From: Galeruca laticollis
Lineage: Eukaryota > Arthropoda > Insecta > Coleoptera > Chrysomelidae
Direction of reading: 5' to 3'
Length of the DNA stretch: 64,000 bases
NCBI GenBank assembly: GCA_963921935.1
Contig: OY998176.1
Coordinates: forward strand, 166,817,590-166,881,589
Below, one piece after another: positions 1 through 11,931 of the stretch (positions within the stretch are counted from its first letter, which is position 1; each line of letters opens with the position of its first letter). The translations under genes and the position numbers were made by a program. A model generated the notes under the pieces. That model did no database searches. It was not told the origin of the DNA and saw nothing but the letters and a program-made list of their open reading frames with translations.

Positions 1-1239
1 TTATGAAATTATACCGCTTTATAAAATAATAACTAATACTATTATATCTTATCCGGAAGCTGTAAGAAAGTATATCGAATATCCTTGTCAAGTTTCATAA
101 TATATTTTGCACTTATTTATAAATCCATTTTACTTAAGAATTGAGAAACTCTCGGTGTATTTGTCCAAGTTTTCAAGTCAACCAAGAACATTTAAATTTC
201 AAATAAAAGAGTCGAAAACACATTTCCATCTGGCCTAATAAATTCGAAACCTATATTCTATCGAAGCAGATATAAACTTTGCCGCAAGTTCCTGTACTCT
301 CAACAAAATTCTACAAATTTATTTCAAATGAACTAGAGTTTAGAACTTGTACAATTGTTTTGTTTTACACCTACCTGTCGTTATTCTCAGCCTTAATAGT
401 TAATGAGTTTGCGTCAGCAAACAAATACTTGTATGTAGGAAAAGTTGATTTATCTCAAAACAATAAAAATAATTCGTTATTTCAAGAAGTGTTCAGACGT
501 TTCATTTTTGTTGAAAATGTTACCAAATTGCTGACTGCAAAACTGGCAGTTACATATTATTTTCCATGCCAATCATTTCTATTGTTAATTTTTTTTATGT
601 AGTATCAGGTCATTTTAAGAGTGTTTTGCCATTTTTACAATGGACTAAATGAAGAATATGTCTTAAATGTTGCATTGGAATTTCAATCTCGTGTGCCGAG
701 TCCCTGAAAATTTTATATGATGCTTGGGCGAATTGACTATATCAGAACAATGCATCTAAATGTGGACGATATGCAGTGCGAGATTCAGAGAATTCTCTGT
801 ACTTCACATATTAATTCCTTGAAATTGTTCAGTATTTCATCTGTTCATTATTAGCGGACTACTCTATGGACTATTTGAGTTATTAATATGCTATCGGAAC
901 TCAATTCCAATTCCTATATGTATTGTATTGTTTGCACCATGCGTTTCTATTACTTTTAAATAAAGTTGGGTTATGTTGGGTGATTCTATTTAAGTAATTC
1001 ACTGATATTCATGCTAATTTAGATTTTCCGTAATTTTTAAGAGGACTATGTCGATATCTTGTTATTTTTTTCCCATTTTCCAATTCCGACGATATTTTAA
1101 GTTGTTGAAACAATTGTCAAATTTCTTAGAAGTCAATCATTTTCTCATTATGTAGAAACAGTTAGTTTAACTTATAACCATAATATACCAAGTATTTATT
1201 TGAACCGAAATAATTAAGAAATATAATAGAGCAATACTT
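1..1239. other. AT-rich non-coding, no gene recognised
   Basis: I see no domain, RNA gene or clear repeat here. An open frame of 107 codons at 279-602 (+) has no recognisable motif and the composition of random AT-rich sequence, so I do not call it a gene. Confidence 0.5.
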
Positions 1240-1800
1240 TAGAAAGGGTAATGGTATGTGAATATGTATGATGACAGAAAGCGGGAAATAGATGCAGATA
1301 TAACTAACGGGGCGAATGAAAAATTCAATACACACTAAACAAAACAATATTGGAATACAACAATATTGATGTGAAAATTGAAATATACAACGTGACAACA
1401 GTACCAATTATAACATACACAGCAGAAAATTGGACAATTAGGAGGAAAGATAAGCCAAAAATAAATGCAATGGAAATGATACCCTCAAGAAGATATAAGT
1501 GGGACAAGATAAAGAACGAAGACATAACAAAACAAGAACCAATAATAGAAATACTGAACAAGAAACACCTGAATTGGTAGGAACACATCGCAAGAATGAA
1601 GCCAGGTAAATTGTAGATTGACGATAAAAATAATGGAGGCAGGAAACATCATTAAAAACAGAAAGGGGATATTAAGGAAGAAATGGAAATACCAAATATA
1701 TGAGCTGGGAATAAAAGAGAAGAAGCTTTAAAGGAATTGAGGAAGATGGCAATAGACAAGAGTAAATGCAAAAGATGGACACAAGAGGAACAGGAACAGC
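1240..1800 (+). mobile_element. Non-LTR retrotransposon, C-terminal fragment
   Basis: This is the tail of a LINE ORF2 downstream of the reverse transcriptase. The longest open piece (1350-1580) reads VPIITYTAENWTIRRKDK, then a basic stretch, NEDI and a segment ending HLNW. That order matches the conserved C-terminal region after the RT palm in many insect LINEs (TYGAE-W, an R-rich run, NEDIR, then W-GH-RM). Past the stop the reading continues with HIARMKPGKL. A further frame gives EEALKELRKMAIDKSKCKRW, the usual last motif before the 3' UTR. Upstream, REIDADITNG-like sequence near 1280 extends it in another frame. Several stops and frame changes make it a relic. The clade is not resolved. A Tc1-like relic follows directly. 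Confidence 0.7.
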
Positions 1801-1809
1801 AAGAATTGT

Positions 1810-2825
1810 AGCTCTGTGACAAGATGGTCGGGGGCAACGTGAAACTGCAAGAATTGTTGGTGCTAGTCTTCGTTGTGTGCAAAGGGTGTTCCAGCGCTTT
1901 CTGGAAACTAGCCTGATCACTTGAAGACCAGGGTCTGGGCGAAAAATAGTTACCACTCACCGATAAGACCGTTTTCTGGTGTCCACAAGTTTGCAGAATA
2001 GGAAAGCTACTGCGGTTCCACTGCGAAATCAGTTGGAAGAAGTGAGATATGTCAACCTCAGTGAATGGACCGTTAGAATAAGACTTCATGCTGCTAGACT
2101 GTCATGCAGAAAAATGGTTACAGGTCCCCCGTTGCAACGCCAGCATGGAACTGCAAGATTGTGACATGTGCCAGAGATCACGTTCGTTGGCTGATGATGA
2201 CTGGAGTTGGGTATTGTTCTCAGATGAGTCGCGTTTTTGCCTCACTGGATCAGATGGACGCCGACGAGTGTGGAAAAGATCTGGGAGAAGATACCCTGAA
2301 GTTTGCATTGACGAGCGTCTTATATTTGACGGTGGGTCAGTTACGGTTTGGGCCGCAATCACTGCACAAGCTCGTACAGAGTTGGTATTAATAGAAAATG
2401 GCTCTATAACTTCTCACAGGTACATTACGGAGGTGCTAGAAGACCATGTTATAACTTTCATGGTGACTATGGCGGAACGTGGCATTTTCATGCAAGATAA
2501 TGCGAGACCACATACAGCCAGCATTGTCAGGGGGTAACTGGATTAGGTAGAAATTAGGCGGTTTGACTGGCCAGCCGGAATCTCAGACCTGAATCCCATA
2601 GAACATGTCTGGGACGAGTTGGGACGACTGATGCACAAACACACACCAGCACCAAGAACTGCCCAGGAGCTGGGAAGATTTCTGTTGCAGGAATGGGATG
2701 ACATAGACCAGAATATGATCCGCAACTTAATTCAAGGTATGCCGCGCCGACTTCCAGCAGTTATCAATGCAAGAGGAGGGACTTTGTGCGCTTGTGAAAC
2801 ATTGAAATACAAAAGTGGGCTGTAA
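1810..2825 (+). pseudogene. Tc1-like transposase, decayed
   Basis: Cut-and-paste transposase of the Tc1/mariner superfamily, broken by several frameshifts and stops. The N-terminal helix-turn-helix part (about 1825-2100) is scattered over frames. The catalytic half is clearer. WSWVLFSDESRF (around 2202-2237) carries the first Asp. IFMQDNARPHTA (around 2485-2520) carries the second. FDWPAGISDLNPIEHVWDEL (around 2562-2620) carries the third acidic residue in the Glu position, as in DD34E Tc1 elements. A stop (TAA at 2536-2538) and another stop lie between the second and third motifs. The tail, with TAQELGRFLLQEWDDI and IQGMPRRLPAVINARGG, is typical of Tc1 C-termini and ends at 2825. I could not define terminal inverted repeats. 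No functional enzyme can be made from this copy. Confidence 0.88.
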
Positions 2826-3590
2826 AGTATTTGGAAGAATAAAAATAAACTTACTTGAAGATTTCGGACGCAGGTGTGCGGTTGTAGCACTATAGTTGAT
2901 TTATTGAAATCAGTCTCAGGTTATATACAAAGCAGTTAACAAATTTCTGTAGGAACACGATTGGAAGGTTTCGGAAAGGACATTGATGAATGGTTTTTCG
3001 TGTTTTGCCGAACAATTTGGGTAACAATGTTTTCATATAAACTATAATTGCGTTGAACTCACTTTGAGTGTATGGATTTTTTGTTATGAATACTATAATA
3101 AAACATGTCAATTAACATTTAATATAACTAATAATTATACTTACTTTGAATGTGAATTTTTCTCACAGATACATTTCGTCTAATCTAAGTAATTATCATA
3201 CATCTGACATCTGACATTATAGTAGATAAATGAGCTTAGAGGCTAACAAGAATCAGTAGATACAGGCCATCGCTCGAAGAAGGTGATACAGCAGAATTAG
3301 TCACTGATTCAAACCAATTCACACTCGATTCCACCAGCAACGTGGACGCCACCAACGAAGAAGCTCCGCGAACTGATATGTTCTGTCGACAGTTCACCAG
3401 TTATGATACTAGGAAGTAGGAAGTGTATTTCAATTGTTTCCGTCGAAACAAGCATTATTTATTAAAATAAATTAACTCTGATTTTACACTCCAAATCAAT
3501 CGAAGCCACACCCACTAGATGAATGAACGATATTTAGGAATTAGGTAATATAAAATTTCCTGAAAGCTAATAAGTCAGGAAACCTATAAC
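2826..3590. other. Non-coding spacer
   Basis: No gene or structured repeat found. The open frame at 2890-3111 (-) has no recognisable motif. Confidence 0.5.
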
Positions 3591-3599
3591 TAGAGAGGC

Positions 3600-4760
3600 A
3601 ACTATATCCGGCAGTGAGTCCGCTCCCAATCCAATCAAACCTAAAGCACCCTCACAACACACTTCAAATGAAACCAATACATAAATATCACCCTCTCCTC
3701 AAACTTCCTCAAAACAAACATCAAGACGCACTTCCTTCATATTTTCTACTAGATCCCAATCTGCTATTCCATCAATCGCCCCACAACTTTCTCTATTCCC
3801 GTCGAGGAATTCGCCCTCGTAGGAAAAAGCAAATCATGATATACTCCTACCCCAATCAATAATCCTACATCAACTCAATCCCTAAGCCTAATAAACCTTC
3901 CTCTTCAATACTCTTCTCAAAAATCCCTTCTCAACCTCCTATACACCTACGAACTTCTAAATGGACATATCACCTACCTGATAGTCAAAGTCAATTTCCA
4001 CAGAACCGCCTTCCTTAAAACCTCTTCCCCAATGGCACCTTCAACTCTTCTCAAGAAAATCCATAATTCGACAGGTGATTGCAACATCACAATCAACATT
4101 CTTCATTCGAATGAACGTCCACACCGCCCAATCAAAACTCCCATACCCACATTTTCATTCGTCTGCAGGAATGTAGACGCATCGATCCTTCTCGAAGAAT
4201 TTGGAGAAATTCTTTACGAACAAACATTTCCCTTCCTGAAAATGTCCACAAATAAGCCAACTTCCATATACCTAATAACGAATAACTCCCAAACTTCTGA
4301 CCATCTGGCCCTCACCTCAGGCCTCGCATTTCATGGTCTCCCACATCGGTGCGAGCCATCCAATGGGAACTCACTACCCCAAACGCTAAATATTGCAACC
4401 GTTGCACTCAAACCGGTCACTCTTACGAAAATTGTCGGTCTAAACCGATCTATTCACCTTGCGGCCAAACCGACCACCGCTCTGAAAAATGCCCCAAATC
4501 TGAAACCTCAACCAGCACCAATTGCGGTGGACCTCTGCCCGCATCCCACCCTTGCTGCCGACACAGGCTAGCCACCCCGAAAAAACACACAAGAGACCGC
4601 TCCAGTCACACTCGAAAAGCCACATGTTCCTTACGATCCTTCAACAAACATGAAAATCATCATCGGAATCCTCACAATCACACTAATGAACGCCATCCCC
4701 AATTCTCGAGACATTATAGACGACACTCTTGGTCACTTTATTCCATCCTTTTATAAAAAA
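3600..4760 (+). pseudogene. LINE ORF1 (gag-like, zinc knuckle), frameshifted
   Basis: Nucleic-acid-binding ORF1 of a non-LTR retrotransposon of the Jockey/R1-like kind. The upstream part (4032-4340) has the fold typical of the region before the knuckles, including SIYLITNNSQTSDHL and GLPHRCEPSNG. The frame then shifts near 4350-4380, and a second frame (4349-4756) carries CNRCTQTGHSYENC, a complete CX2CX4HX4C knuckle. It is followed by CGQTDHRSEKC, a second knuckle whose first Cys is replaced, and a third, NCGGPLPASHPCC. The strip 3614-3862 is proline- and serine-rich like ORF1 N-termini. Codon content is C-rich compared with its AT-rich surroundings, which suggests a different origin. No ORF2 is visible before the assembly gap at 5156, so the remainder may lie in the gap or be lost. 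Confidence 0.75.
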
Positions 4761-5155
4761 AACTGCTTTATCACAAGGCGTGCTCACTTTGCTTTGACTC
4801 CCATCAGGAGTGAAAGTGACTTCGTTCAAATCAGCGACCCCCACCCCCCGTCTGCGTTACAGGTTTTCTGCCGTTTCCCTGTAGTATGGTGAATGTATTC
4901 ACTAGACAAATGAATCGATAACGAGGAATAATACAGTCGCAGCTGTTCCCGCTTCCATTTACTTGACGATTATTATCACCGAAACCACCTCATCGAGTAC
5001 AATATATTGAACTTACGCAAACTCCTCTCCTCGAGTTCGGAAAGTCAGCTGCTAGCACCCGACAACTTTCTATACACCTCTCTAGGTATTCTTGTCACGT
5101 TTTAAATAAAAATTCAGAATCCGTAAATCCACTCACAAAATTCTTCTTATTAACT
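4761..5155. other. Sequence between LINE ORF1 and assembly gap
   Basis: C-rich sequence continues from the ORF1 relic until about 5090. No further motif is recognised. It may be the start of an ORF2 that is lost in the gap. Confidence 0.35.
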
Positions 5156-5355
5156 NNNNNNNNNNNNNNNNNNNNNNNNNNNNNNNNNNNNNNNNNNNNN
5201 NNNNNNNNNNNNNNNNNNNNNNNNNNNNNNNNNNNNNNNNNNNNNNNNNNNNNNNNNNNNNNNNNNNNNNNNNNNNNNNNNNNNNNNNNNNNNNNNNNNN
5301 NNNNNNNNNNNNNNNNNNNNNNNNNNNNNNNNNNNNNNNNNNNNNNNNNNNNNNN
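5156..5355. other. Assembly gap (200 N)
   Basis: Exactly 200 N bases, a conventional size for a gap of unknown length. The sequences on each side may not be adjacent in the genome. Confidence 0.99.
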
Positions 5356-6430
5356 GGGCTGGAACATTTTAAAGCGTCGACTTCGATTGTTGTTCTGAGG
5401 AAGGAGAATCACTCGTAACAGCCATTTTCCTTATTAATTTTATACATTTTCTATTCACGATTATCAGTCAAAATTTCACGAAACTTTTTATGTATGGTTT
5501 TTTATTCTATTTCTTCGTGGTAATTAATTATTATTTCATTTCTCAAGTATAAAATTTTGAAATATTCCTTTTAAATATTAAATTGTTGGCTCTAAACGCT
5601 ATGTATACCACGGTACGTATCCGGGTGCTGCGCTATTTAGATATTTTTTTCCTATGTAAATAATTTTGCACTGAACATAATTTCAATATTTTGAACATTG
5701 TTAAGCTCTCCTGCTTATTTAATTTTAGTATTATGCTTTTATATATATTTGAACTCATATAGATTGCGGAAGTGTGAACCCATGTAACTCATGCAATTGT
5801 AGTTTTGGTGTTAGATTTCCATTGTGTGGTGATTAAAAGTAAGTGTTCCTCTTCTTAGGCCCTTAGTCCATTACACCATTAGTTGATGGAGAACACTTAC
5901 CTCTAATCGGTGGGATAAATAATACCATAGATTATATCAAAATCACTAGGAGGTATATATTACTATAAATAACATAGAATCTTGACCACAGATAATTTAC
6001 TCTAAACTAGGTACTACTGACATGATACGGTTGACAATGAACCGATTCGGATTCAAATACGTGTGTGTCTTCCATAGGGACCATACGAATTTCAAAATAA
6101 ACGCTACCGTTATGATGCATTATAAAGCCATTATTTACGTTGCGAAACTTTCTTGCTGTACTATGAAATTGTTGTTCACCGTACCGGTTTCTTGTACCTC
6201 TTGTTTTGTCGCTGCACCACCCATAGTTCTGCTCCGTCAAGTTCCGTGATTTACATAAAAGACCATATACTTCTTTCGTTCGGCTTACCAATTACTTGCT
6301 CCACTTATTACCATTTATTTACACTACCATTAGCTCGCAGAATATTGAATCTTCCCATTAGTCCGCAGGGTCACCATGTGTTGATTAAAAGTAAGTGATC
6401 CTCTTCTCAAGCCCATAGTCCATTATAACT
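5356..6430. repeat. Spacer with a ~48-bp direct repeat (5829-5876 and 6376-6424)
   Basis: Both copies share GATTAAAAGTAAGTG, then TCCTCTTCT and TAGTCCATTA, with about six differences over 48 bp, about 550 bp apart. Sequence outside the shared core differs, so this is not a simple tandem duplication. An open frame at 6007-6291 (-) lies between the copies and has no recognisable motif. Confidence 0.55.
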
Positions 6431-7093
6431 GTATTTGAAAAATTGTACATGAACCATTGGTTCGTTTCTTGTAATTGGTTTGTAGTTTGAGACATCTGTG
6501 TAGATTGGGGCCCTTAGCTCTTCTGCACCCTGAGTAAGAAGCCTTCAGCTCTACTGAAGTATTATAGGACCCGTTTGTCAACTATTCAGATATTAACTTA
6601 GAATTTCGCTTGTAACTGGTAAATTAGTTTGCGATTTAAGTTTTTATGCAGATTTAGGCCTTCATCCTAACTGCATACTGAATCTACAGCCTTCAGCGGT
6701 ATTCAAGTGTTAATAGCGTCATTCTTTTTTTTGGTTGTAAGCTTGTAATAATCACATTGTGAAAAGAGACATATGGTCCAACGGGATTATTAAACTTCAG
6801 TCAGGGGATATTTGCTGACTTTTATTTTTAATGATAAATTTCCTATCAGTTAACCTTCCGGAGTGTATAATTAGTGCTGTTAACCCACTGAGGAGTTGTG
6901 GGCTAACTTAAGAAGTCTTGGATGCTTGCCAAAACTTTTCTGGCGCCCATTTAAGTGAACTGTTAAATTTTGAATAAACCACCCCTTCGTCGACTCGAAG
7001 CTAGTCGACTGGCGAGCACGGGTTGTACTACGGGAGACAACCCTCACATCTATAACGCGTACTGAAGGCTAGCGTTTTCTCGTTATAGGTTTT
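6431..7093. other. Possible degraded 5' LTR region
   Basis: Non-coding stretch immediately upstream of a primer-binding-site-like sequence. By position it should contain the 5' LTR of the gypsy relic, but I could not find matching sequence on the 3' side, so its limits are unknown. A second GGCGCCCA word lies at about 6943. Confidence 0.35.
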
Positions 7094-7110
7094 TGGCGCC
7101 CAACGAGGGG
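7094..7110 (+). promoter_or_regulatory. Retrotransposon primer-binding site
   Basis: TGGCGCCCAACGAGGGG begins with TGGCGCC, the complement of a tRNA 3' end (CCA tail), and resembles primer-binding sites of insect Ty3/gypsy elements. It lies 1.1 kb upstream of a gag-like frame on the same strand. The primer tRNA is not assigned. Confidence 0.65.
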
Positions 7111-7230
7111 TTGCTTATAAAAATTCTTTTTTCAGCAATATATATTGTAAAATTTTAGTTTGGACCTTTTTGGTAAACTTTGATAAATTTTCAACTTTTT
7201 CAGATTCAACTTAAGTTATTGTTTAGTAAT

Positions 7231-7452
7231 TGATTGCACCAGATTTAATTGGGTTTTTGTAGTAAATCTGGTGTTCGCTTATCCTTGAAGGTGATTGTTT
7301 CAATCGGGCGTAACCTGGAAATAATTTCCCCTCAATTAGGTATTGATAGTGCCAGATTTAAGTAGTTTTGTAGTAAATCTGTGATTTGATTTCTCGAAGG
7401 GAATTGTTTTATTGGGCGTAAGTGGTAAATAGTTTGCCGAATTTTGTTGAAC
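7231..7452 (+). repeat. Two-copy ~112-bp tandem repeat in retrotransposon leader
   Basis: Each unit begins near TTGATWG, contains CCAGATTTA then TTGTAGTAAATCTG (which can pair as a stem-loop), and ends with a conserved GGGCGTAA word. The copies are about 75% alike by eye. They lie between the primer-binding site and gag, where packaging or translation signals of LTR elements usually lie. Confidence 0.6.
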
Positions 7453-8201
7453 AGTTTTAAATATTAAACTGAATTTTAATAGTGGAAACAGACATATTGT
7501 TCATTGGTTCATGTAATTTGTTTTTGTTTCATTTTCAGATAGCAAGTGAATAAGGAGATCCTTGATATTCGTATTATTGATTGATTAAAAATTGTAATTT
7601 TGAAATTTTATCTGGTTATCTATTGTAAAATATTTGTAATTTATATATGCATATTTATTGTAAATTTCAGTGTAAGTTACATATTGGGTCACACTGTGTA
7701 TACATTTTAGTGTCAGTGTCAGAATAGTCATTGAATTCGTGAATATTTTACTTTATGGTAAGTTTATCTGAAGTTCGACAATTGTAAGCTGTATTGTGGG
7801 TTCGAACCTTAGCGGGTCGGTATTTTGGAATAACTTTTGAAGAAGGAGCGTTGGGTTGGTTAGAGAAGTACACTTGGTGGAAACTCTGTGGGTTGGAGAT
7901 ATTGTCTGGACCAATAGGAACTTTTGGACAGTCGGTGTCTGGATTTGGGTTTCAAACTCCTCATTAGGTTTCAGTTGGAGGGAGGCCCCTTGAAGTTCAG
8001 GTGTGTCTGGGAAGAATTATTTTTCCGCTAGGTTGGAAATTGGTTTGTTGCTTGGATTTCTTGTCAGTAAAACTTAGAAAATGTCTCGTAGGTTTGTTAA
8101 TCGACGCGGGGCAACTATAATAATCGTACAATAATAAATTAACACTAGCGGCGTTAGAGAAAATTTTGGTATGATTTGTTAAAAAAAATTAAAATAAAAT
8201 C

Positions 8202-9317
8202 ATGGACAGAAAAATGACATTGAGAGATGGAAAACAGGTCGGAACTGATAGTGGATCGGAAGAGGAACGGGAGGAAAGGAGCCATGGAATGGAAGATTCC
8301 CAGGTTCAATATTTAATTCAGGGACAACAATCTGAAGGAGATGCACCTGAAGAAAGTATGACAGGAGCTAAAGAAGCTGTAGAACAAGTAGAAGCAAAAA
8401 AAGAGGTCATATAGTACAGAGTGAGAAGAATGGAATGAGGGAAATGATGCAACAATTTATGATAAAAATGGAGGAGAGTAGAAGGGCAGACATGAACGAT
8501 ATGAAAGAACACATGAATAATTTAAATGGTAAGATAGACCAGAAATTTGAAGAAAATAGAGGAGATGTGAATAGTATGAAGAAATAGTTGAGGGGAGACT
8601 TGAGCACAATTAGAGGAGATATTAACAACATTAATGGAAATATGAATAGATTAGAAAAGAAAATAGATGAAGTTAAGTTTGAAAATTGTAAGGAGATTGA
8701 GGAACTTAAGGAGAACAATGAAGAGTTTGAAAAGAAAATTGACAAGGTAAAAGAAGATATGGAGGAGCAAAATAAAAATTTGAGAACAGAAATTCAAGAA
8801 AACGGAGTGAAAATTAGAGAGGAAATAGAAAATCAGGTAATAGTACAGGAATTCGGAAGAGACATTGAAGAAAATTTTACCAGAAACTATCCAAACGGAA
8901 GTTTCGAAACAAGCTAATAATTTAACAAATAACGTAGATGGGATAAAAATAGAAAGTTTAATGGAAATTGAGAATATTGAGAAGGATAATCAGGAATTAA
9001 GAAATATCACAGAGGGGACAGAAGAAATTAAGAAGGAAACTGAAGAAGTAGGGTACATTAAATTACAAGGACACGTAAGCAAAGTGGTGAATCAACATTT
9101 TCAAGAAAAAGTAAATAAAGTAATCACAGTTTTGGATGGTAGAATAGAGAAATCAACAGGCAAAGGTGCTAGAAGAAGTGGAATAATAGGTAGACAACTA
9201 AACAAAGAAATCGAAGAAATGAACCGAAGATTAAAATACACCGTGGAAGAAATTGAAGAGAATATGAAAATAAATGGAAGAGGTATAGGATGCTTAGAAA
9301 AATTTCATTATAATTAG
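8202..9317 (+). pseudogene. Gypsy-like gag, coiled-coil, broken
   Basis: Gag-like protein of an LTR retrotransposon, in three pieces. Piece one (8202-8414) starts MDRKMTLRDGKQ and is acidic. Piece two runs through about 8410-8587, then 8588-8917 after a stop. Piece three is 8865-9317. Nearly all of it is E/K/N-rich with heptad-like spacing (for example IEELKENNEEFEKKIDKVKE), so a long coiled coil is expected, as in gag proteins of several insect gypsy lineages. There is no CCHC knuckle in what remains. The start is the first ATG after the primer-binding site and repeated leader. TAG stops at 8412 and 8585 and a frame overlap at 8865-8917 show decay. A relic integrase tail follows after only about 120 bp, so protease, RT and RNase H are missing. 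Confidence 0.6.
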
Positions 9318-9439
9318 GAATAAAATGGAACAACAAAATTAATATAATTCACACAAGTGTTTTCAATAAAATAATAATGATTGAAATGAATAATATGGAG
9401 GAATTTGAAACGCAAATGTTATTGGACTAGAAAGAAATT

Positions 9440-9682
9440 GATGAGATATGGAACTACAAAATTAAAATGGATATGGTGGAGAACAGAACGAAGCTACAGA
9501 AATACCATGAGACTCAAACAACAAGAGAAGAACAATGTATAAAATTGCAATTGCCATTCGAGGGACCTCATGAGGTATTAACTGAAAATGCTCTGAACAG
9601 TTATAATTTGGTATATCCGGATACAAATATGGTCAGGGGTGTTTTCAACATCGAATCAATTTATAAATTTCACTCTCAATAA
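9440..9682 (+). pseudogene. Gypsy integrase C-terminus (GPY/F-like)
   Basis: The open piece 9467-9682 reads KLQLPFEGPHEVL then NSYNLVYPDT, MVRGVFNIESIYKF and a stop. This fits the GPY/F module at the end of gypsy integrases: a basic/hydrophobic entry, F-GP-EVL, N-Y-L, and a final RG-F-V-S-K segment. It lies just downstream of the gag relic on the same strand, so the element lost most of pol by internal deletion and must be non-autonomous. No flanking 3' LTR could be identified. Confidence 0.65.
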
Positions 9683-11067
9683 AGGGATAAACGAAAAGGA
9701 GGAATAGATGATATTATGTCACTAACATGTATATAGGTAATATTAAGTGGAAGTAATTAAGTTAAGAATTTGTAAAATAATTAGTTTAGTGTATATATGA
9801 ATTAACAATTGGTGACATAATAAATAATTGATAAACAAAGATATAACAACATAGAATGACAGGAAATAATCATTATATTATGAAATAAATTGGGAAAATA
9901 TTATATAGAGGGGAGGTTAGAATAGAATCTTACACCTTTTCACAAGATCATGATGAATTCAAAAATTAAAAGAAATATCAACAATTTCACAGGAACTTAA
10001 AAAGGAGGGAAAATAAAGAATTTTTATAAACTGAGGTATGGGAGATGATGTGTTCATGTCAAAGAACATTTTTATAGGAAATATGGAGAAAAGTATAATT
10101 GAAATATGTAAATTAATATTTATATAGTTTATTAAATGATTAATTATTATGAGATATGGGTGTATGATAAATGAAGTATAATGTTATTTTCATTTATCTT
10201 AATTTTAATTCATCAGCTTTATTTCATAAATATATTCATAACATAAATATGGATAGAAAGCAAGGAATTGAAGATTATACTATAGAAACAGTCAAATTGA
10301 CATGAATACGGGTCGAGAATATGATATGAAAATATATGGAATTATTAAATCAATTAAAAATTTTTCTTAGTATTGAAGATAAAATAGTGAAAGTAGAGCA
10401 TTGAATAGTGTTGATAATTAAAGGGAAAAGGTGTAAATATTCATTTAAAAAGAAACAGTTAAGAAGAATGAAGAGTTTAAGGTATGAATAATTTAATAGT
10501 AATATGATGTCGATCAAAGAGAACCAATAAAACAAGATCAAATATGAATATTAAACGAGATTGAAAAATTTGTGAATAATTATTATTATGTCCCTAATTT
10601 TTATATATTTAGAATAAGTGTTGATATAATTAAAGGGTAGGAATTTAATCATAAGTTAAGAATGCAAAGGGGATTCCGAAAAAGGCTATAAGAAATTCAT
10701 TTACTGATATAAATTTATAATATGAAGAATTATCAAAGATTGAAATCAGAAATAGAAATTATAAGAAGTTATCTAGAAAGATACCTTTTAGAATTCAAAT
10801 TTGAGAGGAGTTGAACTAATCTTCTAAGATATCACCAGATAGAAAGGTAATATATCATTACGTATGGTGTATCAATAGACACAACCTAGTAAAAAATGGA
10901 AAATTTTATCTAAACAGATTGAATGATATGAGCTGTTATATTAGTAAATATCAAGGAAATCATTTGACCAGATGAATTGAAGGATAGTGAATAAAAATAA
11001 TAAAAGAATTGTTTAAATAATTACAAAATTTTACCTTCATGAATAATCCAAGATCAAGTCAATGTAA

Positions 11068-11068
<1 letters not shown>
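9683..11068. other. AT-rich tail, possible diverged repeat pair
   Basis: Very A/T-rich. Two purine-rich stretches (about 9695-9800 and 10030-10140) both run GGAG/GATGAT, ATGTC, AACAT, TATAGG, AATAT in the same order, as if duplicated long ago. No gene is seen. Confidence 0.3.

Positions 11069-11145
<77 letters not shown>
11069..11145. repeat. (CA)n(TA)n microsatellite
   Basis: About 13 CA units followed by about 25 TA units, with no interruption. Confidence 0.97.
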
Positions 11146-11148
<3 letters not shown>

Positions 11149-11613
11149 TTGGCTATGGTGTAATAAGAAAGTTATACTTATTTTATTTTAGTTTAAATTT
11201 ACTTTAAGTTTCTTGTTTGCCCGGTATATTGATGATTTTATATATATGATAAACAGTTTATATTACTAACATGAAAACTTCTCATCTCAGGGTAGAGTTC
11301 AAGTATTGAGGATAAAATGATGTTAGAATTCTATATATATATTAGCGCCAAAGTTAATAAATGCTTTATATTTCAAAAATAAATTTGTTAATCAGAATAT
11401 GTTACTTGTTCAATGATTCCAAACTAAATACGGTCCTGTCCTGCTTAAAACAAATCTGCATAATTCAATAGATGTCATTCAGAGCTTCTGCCTATGGTAA
11501 GTAGATGGTGCGCAAGTCAGTTTTAATATATTAATAAATTAACTTTTACTACCTTATTCACTTCACTGTTTTGTTTGTTCACCTCAATAATCCGTTTCTT
11601 TTATTTGTTTCAG
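11146..11613. other. Non-coding spacer
   Basis: No feature recognised. Ends in a pyrimidine-rich run leading into a possible splice acceptor. Confidence 0.4.
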
Positions 11614-11810
11614 ATTCTCCTCCTGGAAAAACTCCATGCTGGCATTCCGTTCCTACCAGAACAGGAATCGATGCTGTACTTCATTCAAAGTCCAAGCAGT
11701 TTATATAAATTCCATAATTCAGTGTTTTCCAAAAGCTATTGTGGCTATTTTACTTCCACAAGATACAAGACACCATATTATAAAATAAAAATCATGGTTA
11801 GTACTGTACA
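11614..11810 (+). other. Possible coding exon, unassigned
   Basis: A pyrimidine tract and TTTGTTTCAG end at 11613, a good splice-acceptor shape. The next ~190 bp are less AT-rich than the surroundings and two frames stay open: one begins FSSWKNSMLAF, the other is the 118-codon frame 11575-11931. No domain is recognised and no donor stands out, so this is a weak call. It could equally be a transposon relic. Confidence 0.2.
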
Positions 11811-11931
11811 ACATTCGACAATTCCTTTTTTAATTATTAATATAAACTTAACTACTTACACTGATGTATATCTTGTAAGTATAATGTATTTGTTCTTGAA
11901 TTCTATAGTCAAATTTTTATCTTCCAAATAA

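Noticed and set aside
279..602. 107-codon frame as a gene
   Set aside because: No domain, no splice or promoter context, composition like the surrounding AT-rich DNA.
2102..2725. Reverse-strand frames of 60-86 codons
   Set aside because: Shadows of the forward Tc1-like transposase, which has recognisable catalytic motifs.
5095..5412. 105-codon open frame (-)
   Set aside because: It runs through 200 N bases; more than half of its residues are undefined.
5829..6424. Pair of LTRs for the gypsy relic at 7-9.7 kb
   Set aside because: Only 48 bp are shared, and both copies lie upstream of the primer-binding site.
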